This document shows positions 11,001 to 21,993 of a stretch of DNA of 64,000 nucleotides, piece after piece (the first letter of the stretch is position 1; the number at the start of each line of letters is the position of its first letter). Position numbers and translations under genes: made by a program. The notes beneath the pieces are model-generated. The model was not told the origin of the DNA. It searched no databases and was given only the letters and a program-made list of their open reading frames with translations. This DNA is from Solea solea (Eukaryota > Chordata > Actinopteri > Pleuronectiformes > Soleidae): positions 8,065,654 through 8,129,653 of the forward strand of contig NC_081149.1 in assembly GCF_958295425.1 (NCBI RefSeq), read 5' to 3'.

Positions 11001-14000
11001 ATCTGGCACAAAGCGTCTTTCCTCTTAATTAATATATATTTTGTCAACACTGTCCCTGATACGAATAATATAATAAAATATACTGAAATTAAAAAGCACG
11101 AGCGAGGGCGTGGTAGAAATCTGGAGGCGCTTATATGAAAACACCCAGACAATATACATTGGATGAGATAAAAATAGACATTAAATGTTGAATTAAATAC
11201 ATAATAGGTTTCCCCAGAGAGTTAATTAATATAAAAACATTTTTTTTTAAAAGCAGGAATATATTCAGTAAGGATACTGCATGTGCTGAAATTAAAAAGC
11301 CCATTACATAAAATACATTCTGCTTTACACTTACCACTGTATGCCATGCAGGGACTCAGGAGCAGTATAGTTTTAGTCTTCAGAAGTTGCAGGATAGTTT
11401 CTTAACAAGGGGAGACACAAAAATACTGATTTGAATTGCTAAGCACTATATTTGAGCAGTAATGGCCTGCTCATCTTTTATTTTGAGCTCACATAAAAGA
11501 TGAGCATGTCAAGGCCCCGTTTTCCTTTGACGATTTAAGTTTAGTGCTGGTTCAAAATGAGAAAATATAATGTCTGAATAACCCAAAAAGCCACATTTGG
11601 TTAGAGAAACACTCATGAGAGATGTAGAGTGAGGAAAAATCTCATTTTACATGAAGAAATCCCACCAGATGCCCTTTCTCGACTTGCATCGGTGCTGCAC
11701 TGACAGCAGGTGCAAGTTCCCAGTCAAGTAACAGAGATATAATCTGAAATAAAACTCTCTCACAAGCGGCTTCTGTGTTCTGTGTTGTAACGCTGGAAGA
11801 TTCATATCAACGTGGAAGCAATTTTCACTCAAGGAAAAACAAAAAGTGCCGGCGACTGCCTGTGAGATGCACTCCAACAGCGGTGGAACAGAGAACTCGA
11901 GGTTACCTGCAGTATGGGAGGAGAACAGAACACAACAGAAAGCAAAAACAACACACATATTTACGTCTGCTGAGAAAAATATGAAACTTTTTCTCTGCCA
12001 GGATGCAAGGTAAAGAAGTTCTTTGCCTGCATGTTCATTCTGATCCAGGCTAGTGGCTCAGTGGGAGGTGATGATTATCACTCACTCACAGGGTCTAAAT
12101 TTGATAAATGAATTCAAAGGTTCCCAAACAGTTCAGCCCCTGATCCCAAAATAATAGGGCCAGGAAATCGGAACACCACTTTCCCAAGGGACAGAAAACA
12201 TGTTGCAGTGTTTCCTGTGTATTATGCTGCTGTTCCATGACCTGTTAGCTGCAACCACAGACTCTGTACAAGAACTGGACTTTGACATTCCAGTTTGAAG
12301 CGAAAGTGGACTTAGTGGGTGTGTAAAGCCCAATTTTGACTTGATTTATGATGTCGGTAAACATTTTCCTGAGGAGTTGATGTTTTCATTTGTTAGTTTC
12401 ATGTCTTTTTTTCAAAAGAACATGATGCAAATTTTGGAAACGATGTTTCTATTTAGGCCCTGTGATGGACTGGCGACCTGTCCTGGGTATATTCCCCTGG
12501 CTTTCGCCCTATATGTCATCAACTGGGATTGGCACCAGCGCCCTCCGAGACCTTCGGGTGGAGGATAAAGTGGTAGAAGAGGAGAGCGAGTGATGTTCCC
12601 ATTTAGAATGAACACATAATAAAACATGTGAGCGTGGACAACCCTGGCTGCAGGTGAATACCCACTTTCAAAAACTGACATGTGTGAACACACTACATAC
12701 TAAATACCTGCCTCAAGATAGTGTGTTGTCTGAACATGGGACACACTGTAGAGTTTGTTCTATGCATGTGAATAAAAAGACATTGAAGATAATAAATACA
12801 TGCAGGGATTGGGTGTAAATGAGTAACACATCAGGTGATAAACACTCAGATGTAGAATAGAACTTACTGAATTCCGACTTTGCATCCTGCGCGGCAGTGT
12901 TTGCTCGTTGTTTATACCTAACCAAGAGAAAAGGAAACACGTTTTAACTTCCCCAAAGCTGGAACTTAATCATCTCCACACACAAACAACACCATAACGT
13001 CCTTTGAGTGTAAACCTGGCAAAGTTATTTACAAATCTAAGAAACTTTAGCTGCAGAGTGAGATCACAAGACTTCTTCAAAATCCCAACAGAGTGCACAC
13101 AACAGCACTTCCACAGATAACAACTGCTCCCACAAGAATTCCTTGTTATGCTGCGAGAATCATGCACAGACTCCGGCGGAAAGCAAATACCTGCATCTGG
13201 CAGATTCTCACAACACTGTCTCAAAAACAATCTGCTGCCATAAGAGACAAACACAGCCTCGGAGAACAAACGGGATTTCTATGTGATCGTCCAATTTCAA
13301 TTTTAGCATGTTTTTCTTCTTCCCCAAAGTCGATTTCCTGTCCTACACTTCACAGTTTGAGTTTGTCCACATTCAAGTCACAGAAATGTATAGTTGACGT
13401 CTAATGTGAAGGGCGGCGTCTGAAGTGGTTTGCGGTGTTTAACTGCTATCAACACGTCCGTCCCTTTGTCAAGTCTCCGTCCCAGTCGTCCTGAATCTGC
13501 ATGATTGCACCCTGCTTGAAGAGGGCTATGATTAGACTTGTCAAAATTGCAATGATCTAGAGAGAAATGGCTGCTGTCATTTATGTGAAGGACAAGTGTT
13601 CCATCAGAGCTGCGGCGGTAAGTCATCCTGAAAAAGAAAAATTATTAAGGTTGCTTGAAAAATGATTTGTTGCGTGGTTTTGTTATGAACACTGGACGAA
13701 AGGTAAATTAAAACCCTTTTTTTTGGGCCATGTTTACAGTAATATATCTCATCATGGCACTCACTAATTTACATTCATAGCCGGTGTGTCCTTTTAGAAG
13801 TGATTGTCGTACATCCTCGGTCGTTTTGTGAGAGCACGGTGAGGAAAGGTGTAATTATCAGAAGCATTTACATTGTGCGAGTTGAGAGCAGCGCCTGCCC
13901 TTCGTCTTCAGAGAGCATCTCCTCTTCGTGATGGCTCTTCTTCAGCACCAGGAAGCTGAGTGTACCGAGTACAGAGGCCACCAACAAGGACATGAAGTTG

Positions 14001-17000
14001 TTTTTCCTAGTGTTGTCTGAGAGGAAAAATGTAGATATATAACACAAAATGCATACAGAGTTATCTTTGGTAAAGCTATTGATGTCTTCCATTATATTCA
14101 CGACGGTACCGTACCTGATATCTCTGTTCTCCCATTCCAGTCAAAGTAAATGTAAAGATTTCCAAACAACATGCTGTAAAAAAAAAGAGGCAACAATGAT
14201 TTTTGAGTCAAAAACATACATGACAAAAAACACATTTAATCACTACTAGTCACAGTTTCTCTTCGCCTCATTCAATGTTTACAAATATGACCTCAATGTT
14301 TTTAGTGTTTTTCAGTCATATCACCTCATCTTCATCTTGTAGTGGAGTCACTGATTTGATTCACTCAGAAGCAAATATTAATACACAATAAGAGGCAAAA
14401 AAAAGTGTTTTAAATAATAAGTTGGGTTTGGATTCTTGCATTATGGCCATTTTTGCATTTTGATGTGACACTGACTTGTCAAATTGTCAAAATTACTGGG
14501 AAAATGGGACAAACAACCAAAACAATAATAATGTCTCCTGCCTTAAAGGTCCAGTGTGTAAATGTAGGTGAAATGAAATGTAGGTGCAATGGGCCGGGTC
14601 AGCTCCATGGATGCCATCATTTTGGATCACAGTGTTTTTACAATAGCCAGTAATTAATATCTTTTGTTTTTTTTGTTTTAATGATAAATATTCAGCTGCA
14701 ACAAATACAACTTCACCGATAAATGTGGCTACATCTTACACACTGTATTATGTAAATACTATGTTGCAGATTTTGTACCCAAAATGTGTAAAAATAAGCA
14801 ACTAAATTTACAATGAATTAGGTAATTCCTGTCATAGGTTTTTCCTGCAGCCCCCCAAAATAGCTGAACATATCAGTAAGTGGAGGTTTGTAGATGAAAA
14901 TCATGTGATTTGACTCAACGCCCAAAACCGCAACTACATGAATCCCAACTCGGACGGAGTCTTGGTGTCTTAAAACAATGTGACATTTTGGGGACACATG
15001 GTTTTCACCTGATAAGAACACAATCCACCATTGGCTCATCCATCACATTGAAACTAAAGTGTAAAGAAGTGGTTATGACGCTTATCATCCTCCACACTGT
15101 ACAACACAGTTGCATCCAGTTGCCCATAAATGATACAGATGCCGCTGGAACCAACCAAACAAGGAGGCAATAAATTATCCCTCCAAAGTTCATCATAATC
15201 TGATTTTTTTTTTTATTTCAGTACTAAACACTTGAACATTTAATTACAACACCCTCAATACCGTTTCCTGTGGATGGCAAGTTTTACGACAATCAGACCT
15301 CTTGGGCGCTTAACATTTTGTGCAATTATTCTTTCCCAAAGCCTCAATGAGGGATAACGGGATATTCATAATAGATAACACTGACTGAGTACGGTGTGTG
15401 TGTGTGTGTGTGTGGGCTGTGAGGAATTGATTCATAAGTTTACTGTGGCAGGAATTGCCACTGCAGACTCGGATTAGCGTTGCCCTGTTGTGAGCTCTGG
15501 CGCAGGTGACAGCCAAAGTAATTATTATACTAATTCAATTTTTCAATTTGCATATTTTAGCAAATACAAATTAGATGTCCGCGCTTGTGTGCAAGAGCTG
15601 TGGACCACATAAAAGACATGAAACGACCCAAACTCTCACCTGCAAATCTCACTGGATTAAAGGGCTTTTGGCTGTTTGTTTTCTGTTGTCGTTTAAATAT
15701 TATATTTTGCAGCGACTCTAGCGACTTGCAGATGAATATGACAAGAGGTAGCACAATTTATGAAATAACCAACACATGACACCATCACAAATATTGGCTT
15801 TATAATTTATACTTGTATGAGATGTTTTTCCATTCTTTTTGCAAATTTTGTAAAACACCTATTAAATTCTTATTAAATTCAATTGCAGCCTTTGCGATTT
15901 GACAATTGCGTTGTTTTAAAGTGTAACTAAATGTTATCTGCTGATCCAGGTGCAACTCTTCACAGTTGTGAAGAGTGTAAAGCCATGGTTCTCAAACTGT
16001 GGTACGTGTACCAGCAGTGGTACGTGAGTTTCCTCTGGTGGTACGAGCGAGTAGAAAATAAAACAGATAACAAAAAAATAATGATAATAAATTAAATAAT
16101 AATAATGATGATTACAGTTGGGGCTGCAACTAATGAATCTGTCTATTATTTTCCTCGATGAATCGAGTACTTGTTTGGTGTGTGAAATGTCAAAAGAAAA
16201 TTTGAAAAATGTGGATCAGTGTTTCTCAAACCTGGAAATTATGTCTTGTTTTAACCACAACCCAAAGTGATTCATTCTTAATGATTTTCTTTGTTATATG
16301 GAGCAAAGAACCCAAAAATATTCACATTGAAGAAGCTGAAATATCAGAAAACTTGTTTTAATCAAACCTAATAGTCCATTATCAAAATAGTTGACGTCTC
16401 ATTTTGCAACTCAATGTCAGATTTCACTACTAGACCACGCCCCCTGCAATGCTCGCCACTCTCCCTCACTCAGCTCTTAGCCCACTTCTTGGCATTTTTC
16501 ACAATCAGGAATTGGGCAAAGTTAGCTTCAGAAGAGGGGGTTTAGTTTCCCTTTAAATTGCCATTTCAATTTGATAATGATGTATTGTTTAGCCCTAAAA
16601 GAGAGAGTCAGTCATTAGTGTAAACAGCAGCATACCTGCACTGTAGAAGAGCCCAAAACATCCCTGTGTTCCTGTTGATAGTCAACGCCTCAGAGTTTTC
16701 CACCAGAAAGTGTCCTTGAGCCGTCCACAGCACTGTGGGTCAGTGAGGGTCATTTCAAGAAGAATAGGAAACATTATCTGGTCAGTTAATAACTCACATG
16801 AAGGGAAAAGTGATCCATCTGTGTTGGTGGATAATGTGTTTAAGCACAGCCTAGCATGTCAGGCACATGATGAAAATTCATCGCACTGCAGCAGTTTCAG
16901 GCTGCAGTTACAAACCGACCCCCACCAAATCATTTCTCTTCATTTTTTCCCCCCCCAGTAAACACTCAGCAAAGAGCCGGTTTCACTTTATTTTCATTAA

Positions 17001-19102
17001 CAGATTTGAGCGAGCTCAAGGTGCTGTGCACTATTTACAGAAACGGCGCCTAACCCATTTAAAGGCTAATTTGGGATATACTGTTTGTATGCATCATCAC
17101 ATTTCCAGTCATGATAATCCCTGCATGCATTATTAAACACCGTTTGGATTTTAACACAAAATTAGTTTGCAAAGGTTGCAAAAAGAAACAACAAAAACAA
17201 CAGGAGCCATGGTGAAGTATTTAAAGATGTGCCTCTGTGTTTTAACCAATTTTAACAGAAAAAATTGCAGAAAGACTCATATATAGATATAATATGGTAA
17301 ATGTTCTTCTAAATGGGAACATAATTCACAAATTCAACATCATGTGCTATTGAAGAAGACCTGAAACCCCCGACTGAGTGACACACTCCTTCATGTTTAC
17401 ACCCCCTGGTACAAAACATTCTTATGTCTCCAGGAAGTAACCAGAAGACGATGTAAAAAATGTATATTCAGTCTATAATTATAACTCCTTAACCTCCTTA
17501 GTTCATGATATTATCATAACTGCGAGGAGTCAAACTGGTGTGTAATCTGTTATAAACGCTGTATATTTTTATTATATATATGTTGAATGTGATGAACCAA
17601 CCTTTTGTATTCATATCGTTCCTAGTTGCAGCTTCTTAAACATAATGATTTATGTACTTATCTTTGTTCTGCACAACAATCTTTGGCCACTGGAAGTCAT
17701 CATAAGTTGTGGAAAATTTCACAAAAAGGCAAAAAAATAACCATTATATGATCCTCACTTAATGAATTAGTGTAAATGCAACTCATACTAATACAAATAA
17801 AAGACAGTAATTAACATTATAGTCCATGATTCATCTTCCTTTGTCACAGATAAAGCTCCATGTATTTGAGATAACCGATACCAAATGTTCTTCGTCATTA
17901 GTCATATCTGGGGATCTTGGGATGTTTGCCAATATCCAATAATGTGTTTTGAAGCCTAAATTGTGCATCCCTATCAACAAAAAGGTCACTGTGTGCATGC
18001 ATGCAGTATATGTGAAGGACGTCTGACAGTTTACTCACATGCTGCTCCGACGCCAATGAGCACAGAGGTCAAGTAAAAGGACCATGTTGAAGGGATGATG
18101 AACACAGCGATGTAACCACTAGACACAGAACATGGGAAGGGACATTAGAAACGTGTGTCGTTCTTCATCCGTATCAACATCCTGCGAGTAATTATTTCCA
18201 TGCTTACCTGTAAAGCAGGCCACTTAAAAACATAGAAAACTTTGGTCCAATGACTGTGACGATCATCGGTGCAAGTAAATTTGAGACAGAGAAGACGCCG
18301 TAGATGATTCCGAGACTGTGAAGGAGGCGGACGATGTTATGACAAATGACTTTAACAGGTTTATAACACACATCAGCAAGAATGTTCCTGTGAGCTTACC
18401 TGTGGTAGCCACTGCCAGTGAAGGTATCATTGTTTAGGCTTTTCACCACAGTTTGCTGGAGGGAAGATTTTAAAAAAAGGACCATGAACAAATGAATAAA
18501 AACCAATTTAATTTTCCTGATAAAAATCATTCATGTGCTTCGACCAATTCACTGGCCAGTGAAGAAAATTGGAAACACGAGGTGCACATGACACACAGCT
18601 CTGATTGACCAATTTTCTACTGCCCATGATACATCTGCTGCTGCTGTGCTGGCTTTATTTAGATTTTGTCAAAGCAAAAGAATAAAAAAGTTCAAATACT
18701 ACAAGGCACAGGTACCAAAGCTATAGGATAAAGAAAGGTATTAAATACAGAAACCTGGGAGTGCAGTAACCAATAATATGTAAGAAAATGTGTGAGGTGT
18801 AGTATAACTGCAATAATATATGCCAATACATCGTAGTAATAATAATAATAATATTTATGTATATTGGAAATCACATTTCCAGCTTGTGCGTTGTTTAACT
18901 GCGTCGTAAAAACGAGTTTTTGAGGGAAAAGGGACATAAACAAAGTTGACTACAGGAGTTTGTGATGCATTCAAAGGCAGGATTAAAGCTGTGTTTTGTT
19001 TTTCAAACTTACTTCAACGTTTGCACAGGTGTTGAAGGCGGTGAAAACGAGCAAAAACCCCACACCCAAAATCACAACGTTGAAGGTCCTTGTGTCTGCC
19101 AT
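8051..19102 (-). CDS. mfsd11: mfsd11, UNC93-like MFS-family membrane protein, 13 coding exons
   Basis: MFSD11 is an orphan solute-carrier-like membrane protein of the UNC93 branch; its substrate is unknown. Coding exons, 5' to 3': 19102-19013, 18455-18400, 18315-18208, 18118-18039, 16732-16636, 14173-14115, 14016-13872, 12917-12868, 11400-11335, 10740-10615, 10528-10354, 10243-10108, 8203-8051. They sum to 1341 bases (446 aa plus stop), against 449 aa in human as recalled. All joins keep phase and have GT/AG borders. Family landmarks are FNVVILGVGFLLVFTAFNTC at the start, NLYIYFDWNG, GLELSFYSGVYGTCIGAT, NNRFRRTSVVF and LLGLGDSCFNTQLYSILG. Hydrophobic stretches fit about 12 membrane helices. 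The hydrophilic linker after helix 6 (HHEEEMLSEDEGQALLS) is the usual central loop. The start ATG follows ACACC and precedes G, a good context. The gene is head-to-head with ubfd1. Intron 7 (13871-12918) holds a possible extra exon, and the last intron holds the TATC array. Confidence 0.96.
8204..10107. other. Last mfsd11 intron
   Basis: A 1.9-kb intron between the last two coding exons. Nearly half of it is the TATC tandem array. The part next to exon 13 (8220-8480) is GC-richer and looks unique. No exon was found in it. Confidence 0.6.
8620..9560. repeat. Degenerate TATCN tandem array with about 100-bp higher-order units
   Basis: Almost every fifth base starts a TATCG, TATCA, TATCT or TATTG pentamer. 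The phrase ATGTATTGTACC/GTC recurs at 9129, 9229 and 9336, so the better-kept right part has units of about 100-107 bases, each with two TATATCGCATTTTATCG blocks. The composition leaves long frames open on the plus strand, rich in Tyr, Ile and Ser. These are composition artefacts, not genes. It lies inside the last mfsd11 intron. Confidence 0.85.
12460..12585 (+). repeat. SINE-like teleost repeat, 3' part
   Basis: GGCCCTGTGATGGACTGGCG, then ACCTGTCC and GGATAAAGTGGTAGAAGA. Same family as 25868-26045 and 49345-49585. Within an mfsd11 intron. Confidence 0.6.
13378..13627 (-). other. Possible alternative terminal exon of mfsd11 (unproven)
   Basis: A strong pyrimidine tract and CAG (minus strand) precede a G at 13627. 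That G completes the AT left by exon 7 (13872) to ATG, and the frame then stays open for 83 codons, beginning MTYRRSSDGTLVLH, to a TGA at 13378. No good donor is seen inside, so it could only be a terminal exon giving a truncated protein that stops after the first six helices. The peptide has no known domain. The main transcript without it is complete and in frame, so this may be chance. Confidence 0.2.
14543..14755. repeat. Repeat with AAAGGTCCAGTGTGTAA ends (MITE-like)
   Basis: Starts TTAAAGGTCCAGTGTGTAA and ends near CTTACACACTGTA, an inverted match of the start. Related copies lie at 28392-28687 and 28968-29240. Within an mfsd11 intron; no coding capacity. Confidence 0.55.
15394..15414. 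repeat. (GT)n microsatellite
   Basis: About ten GT units in mfsd11 intron 5. Confidence 0.9.
15975..16060 (+). repeat. Dispersed repeat GTTCTCAAACTGTGGTACGT
   Basis: Begins GGTTCTCAAACTGTGGTACG, then TACCAGCAGTGGTACG. A second copy of the same orientation lies at 50945-51035. Class not determined. Confidence 0.55.
16121..16400 (+). repeat. GGGCTGCAACTAA family, single forward copy
   Basis: Begins GGGGCTGCAACTAATG and contains TTCTTTGTTATATGGAGCAA and TATCAAAATAGTTGACG. Same family as 4625, 21410, 27193, 40433 and 48228. It represents one arm only of the fold-back form at 27193-27670. Confidence 0.65.
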
Positions 19103-19401
19103 GGTGTGTTTGTGTCTCCGCCGGTTTACGAAGAAGGAACAAAAAGTCGTTAGGCAGATGTATAGTCACTGGTAATGTTGTTCTGTCGACTGGTATGAAC
19201 TACAAATCTAATAAAGACTCCCGTGCGGACTCGTAAAAAGTCTCCGATAAATCCATTTTAACAAAGCAGCACCACTACAGTTACAGCCTTTACTCTCACT
19301 TTATGTTAAAGTTTAATGCGCAGACAGCAGGGATGAGAGGAGCAGAGCCGAGAGAAACACACTCTCCACACTGGAATAAACGCAACTTCCCGCCTCTCAT
19401 A

Positions 19402-19406
19402 CCAAT
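19402..19406. promoter_or_regulatory. CCAAT box upstream of mfsd11
   Basis: ACCAATCAGC, an NF-Y type CCAAT element, lies about 300 bases upstream of the mfsd11 ATG in the 1-kb region shared with ubfd1. NF-Y sites work in either orientation. The transcription start is not known. Confidence 0.4.
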
Positions 19407-20130
19407 CAGCGCTCGCATGACAACTTGTGACTTAAATTAAAAAAACACTTTCTTTGCGGTCTTCCCCTTTTTCCCACCTCGACGTCTCCGTCATAACTTT
19501 CGTCAACGTCAATATTCATCGCCCACTTTAAGAATCTTCTTCTTCTGATTGTTTGTGCTATTTTCCAGGCGTTTACACTCGTTTATCTTTGCTGCCCTCC
19601 AGAGGCGGTCAGGGGAATGACATCGAAAATAAGAGGGTATCAGAGGTCTCCAAACTTTCTTGAGATAGAGAGCTGCCTGAAAGTCATAAAACATCAATAT
19701 AGAGGGCTCAAATTTAATAGTATTCACCCATAAGGAGACAAAAATATGTGACTAGAATTGTCTCATAAGGTTTCAAAAGTTGGCGATAAAGCGCCCTTGT
19801 GACACCACAACGTCAAAACAATGCAAAAGAAGAAGAAAGAGAGTGTCCAATAGCCTTTGAGTGATGTGCCACCTCTCGGTTGTCTTGTGCATGGTCTTGT
19901 GCCGCCACAACAACAAAGAATCGCAGTGGAGCAAGAGAAGTATCTCCGTAATACTTCCGGGTTTGCAAACAGTTCCGTCTGTGGCTAAACTGCGCCGTGT
20001 ATATTTGCTGTTATTCGTTTTAAGTATTTCCGCGTTTATTAGATTTTTTAGACTTTAATTGCTATGCGTTTCGTTAAAAAATCTATTGCTTTTATCGTTA
20101 CACAACTTTATGTGAGGGGTGTTTTCCGAC

Positions 20131-20142
20131 TGCGCATGCGCG
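20131..20142. promoter_or_regulatory. NRF1-type palindrome, likely ubfd1 promoter
   Basis: TGCGCATGCGCG matches the NRF1 consensus core. About 65 bases downstream, a GGGTAAGT donor (GT at 20208-20209) would end a short noncoding 5' exon of ubfd1. The same region is the divergent flank of mfsd11. Confidence 0.55.
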
Positions 20143-20207
20143 ATCTCTTCCTGCCTTTCTGCTTGCCGGCTAGCTGCTGAAACTACAAATGTTTTAACAT
20201 TGTCCGG

Positions 20208-21976
20208 GTAAGTAAAGTCATTTTAAAATACAGTCATATTTTTGTCTTTGTGTGTCGTTTCTCGCGTTAAAACACCTAAATGTAACGGGGTTGTAAAACT
20301 CCGGTGGACTTTCCCATTCACGACACCGGAGCTCATCCTGCTCGCTGTAATCTCTTTGCCTCAACCTAACAAATTGTACACAATCATCATGGCGACGCAG
20401 GATGGTGGGTATTGAGGAGAAATACAGCTGCATTCTCCTCATGTCTTTACTCTGACTTTTATCCCGTTAGTGAAACTCCGCGTGCTTTAAGCTGACACGT
20501 TAATACACGACACTATTAAGTCGCTGTGATGTAAAACTACGCGTAACCGCAACGGTATTCCGTAAATGTTTAACGAGTGTTGTAGCTAGCTACCGCTGAC
20601 GCTTGCTAACATCAGTCAAATTTAACTACATCTGGGTGCTGACTAAGTCTAATGTTAACATTTAGCCAGCCAATAACTTAAATGGGTTAACTTTAGCAGG
20701 TCGTGTGCTAAATGACCCGGGCTACGTTATGAATGGTAACGACTGTGTACTAACGAACTACACTAGTAACCAGTTTGGTGCAGTTTGGTCACCAGTAAGG
20801 CCATTCGTGTTTTTTTAGGAGCTACTGAGTAGCGAGTCCTTGTTTACAGGAAGAACAAAACAAAATAAGGCAATGTTCACTTATAGTTGGCGCCGTCACA
20901 CAATATAAAAGTAAAATGATTATCACAGAGGGAAACAAAATAAGAAATACAAGTAAATAGAAAGACAAGAGTGTGTGAATAGAAAAGCGAAACCAGACTT
21001 CACTGTTAACTGTGTTTCACTTTAGCTTTAAGTTGTGCTAAAACATCAGTAAATGTACGATTAAATAATTATGAACGTCATGAATTTAACCGCTATTCTA
21101 CAGTACATTAACCGGATTAAAACATTCAGTGGGTCTGAAGAAGATACGTTAGGTAAACAGTATTTTCAATAACCAGATCAAAACAGGGGTCTGATTACGC
21201 CACTGTCATGTAAACATGATTGTCTGATTAACCCGATTGGGGGTAGTGCTGAGCAATGAGTTCCTTTACAATCTAATTCACAATTCGATATGACTGTATA
21301 CAATTGGCAAACCACACAGGCTGGAATGTAATTGTGTAAGTCTTATTTAGTTTGTCTAATTAAGAGTGTAGTAGTTATTATTTTTGATATTGTTATGGTA
21401 TTACTATTAGGGCTGCAACTAACGATTATTTTAATAATTGATTGTTTTAATAATTTCTCGATTAATCCTTGTTTGGTCGATACAGTGTCAGAAAATGTTG
21501 ATCCTTGATTCAGTTTCAGGGATTTTGTTGTTATATGGAGCAAAGAAACTAGAAAATATTCACACTGAAGGAGCTGAAAAACCACAAAGCTTGTTTTACT
21601 TATTGAAAAATGTTTATCAAAAGAGTTGACGATTCATTTAATAATCAAATAATCATTGCACACCTAATTTTTATTGTGTGGTACTACTGCGTTACAATTT
21701 TAGCCACAATATGCTTATGTTATAATCAGATTATAATGTTTTTAACGTCAGTCTGGGTAGCAAACATGAGTCATAATCAACTATGCTCTGTAATTTGAAA
21801 ACTTGAATATGAAATTATGAATGGAATATTCTAGTCGCTATATCTTATATATTTCTTATTTAAAAAACAATGCTATAATAATAACTGCTACAGGACACAC
21901 ATGCCAGGTCATCTTTTGTAAATACAATTTATCATGAAGGATCTAAATCCGTGTATATTTTTCTACATTTGTCCAG
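20208..21976 (+). other. Presumed ubfd1 intron 1
   Basis: A 1.8-kb stretch between the inferred 5' noncoding exon and the first coding exon. It contains one forward copy of the GGGCTGCAACTAA repeat (21410-21670) and otherwise AT-rich unique sequence. No other gene is seen. Confidence 0.5.
21410..21670 (+). repeat. GGGCTGCAACTAA family, single forward copy
   Basis: Begins AGGGCTGCAACTAACGATTA and contains TTGTTATATGGAGCAAAGAA and AGTTGACGATTCATTTAATA. It ends in ATAATCATTGCACACCT, a degraded version of the expected terminus. Lies in ubfd1 intron 1. Confidence 0.7.
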
Positions 21977-21993
21977 GAAGTGGAGAAGTCGTA

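Noticed and set aside
13093..13269. Hydrophobic minus-strand peptide (about ILVGAVVICGSAVVCTLLGF) in mfsd11 intron 7
   Set aside because: Stops lie at once on both sides, no good acceptor and donor frame it, and mfsd11 is complete without it.
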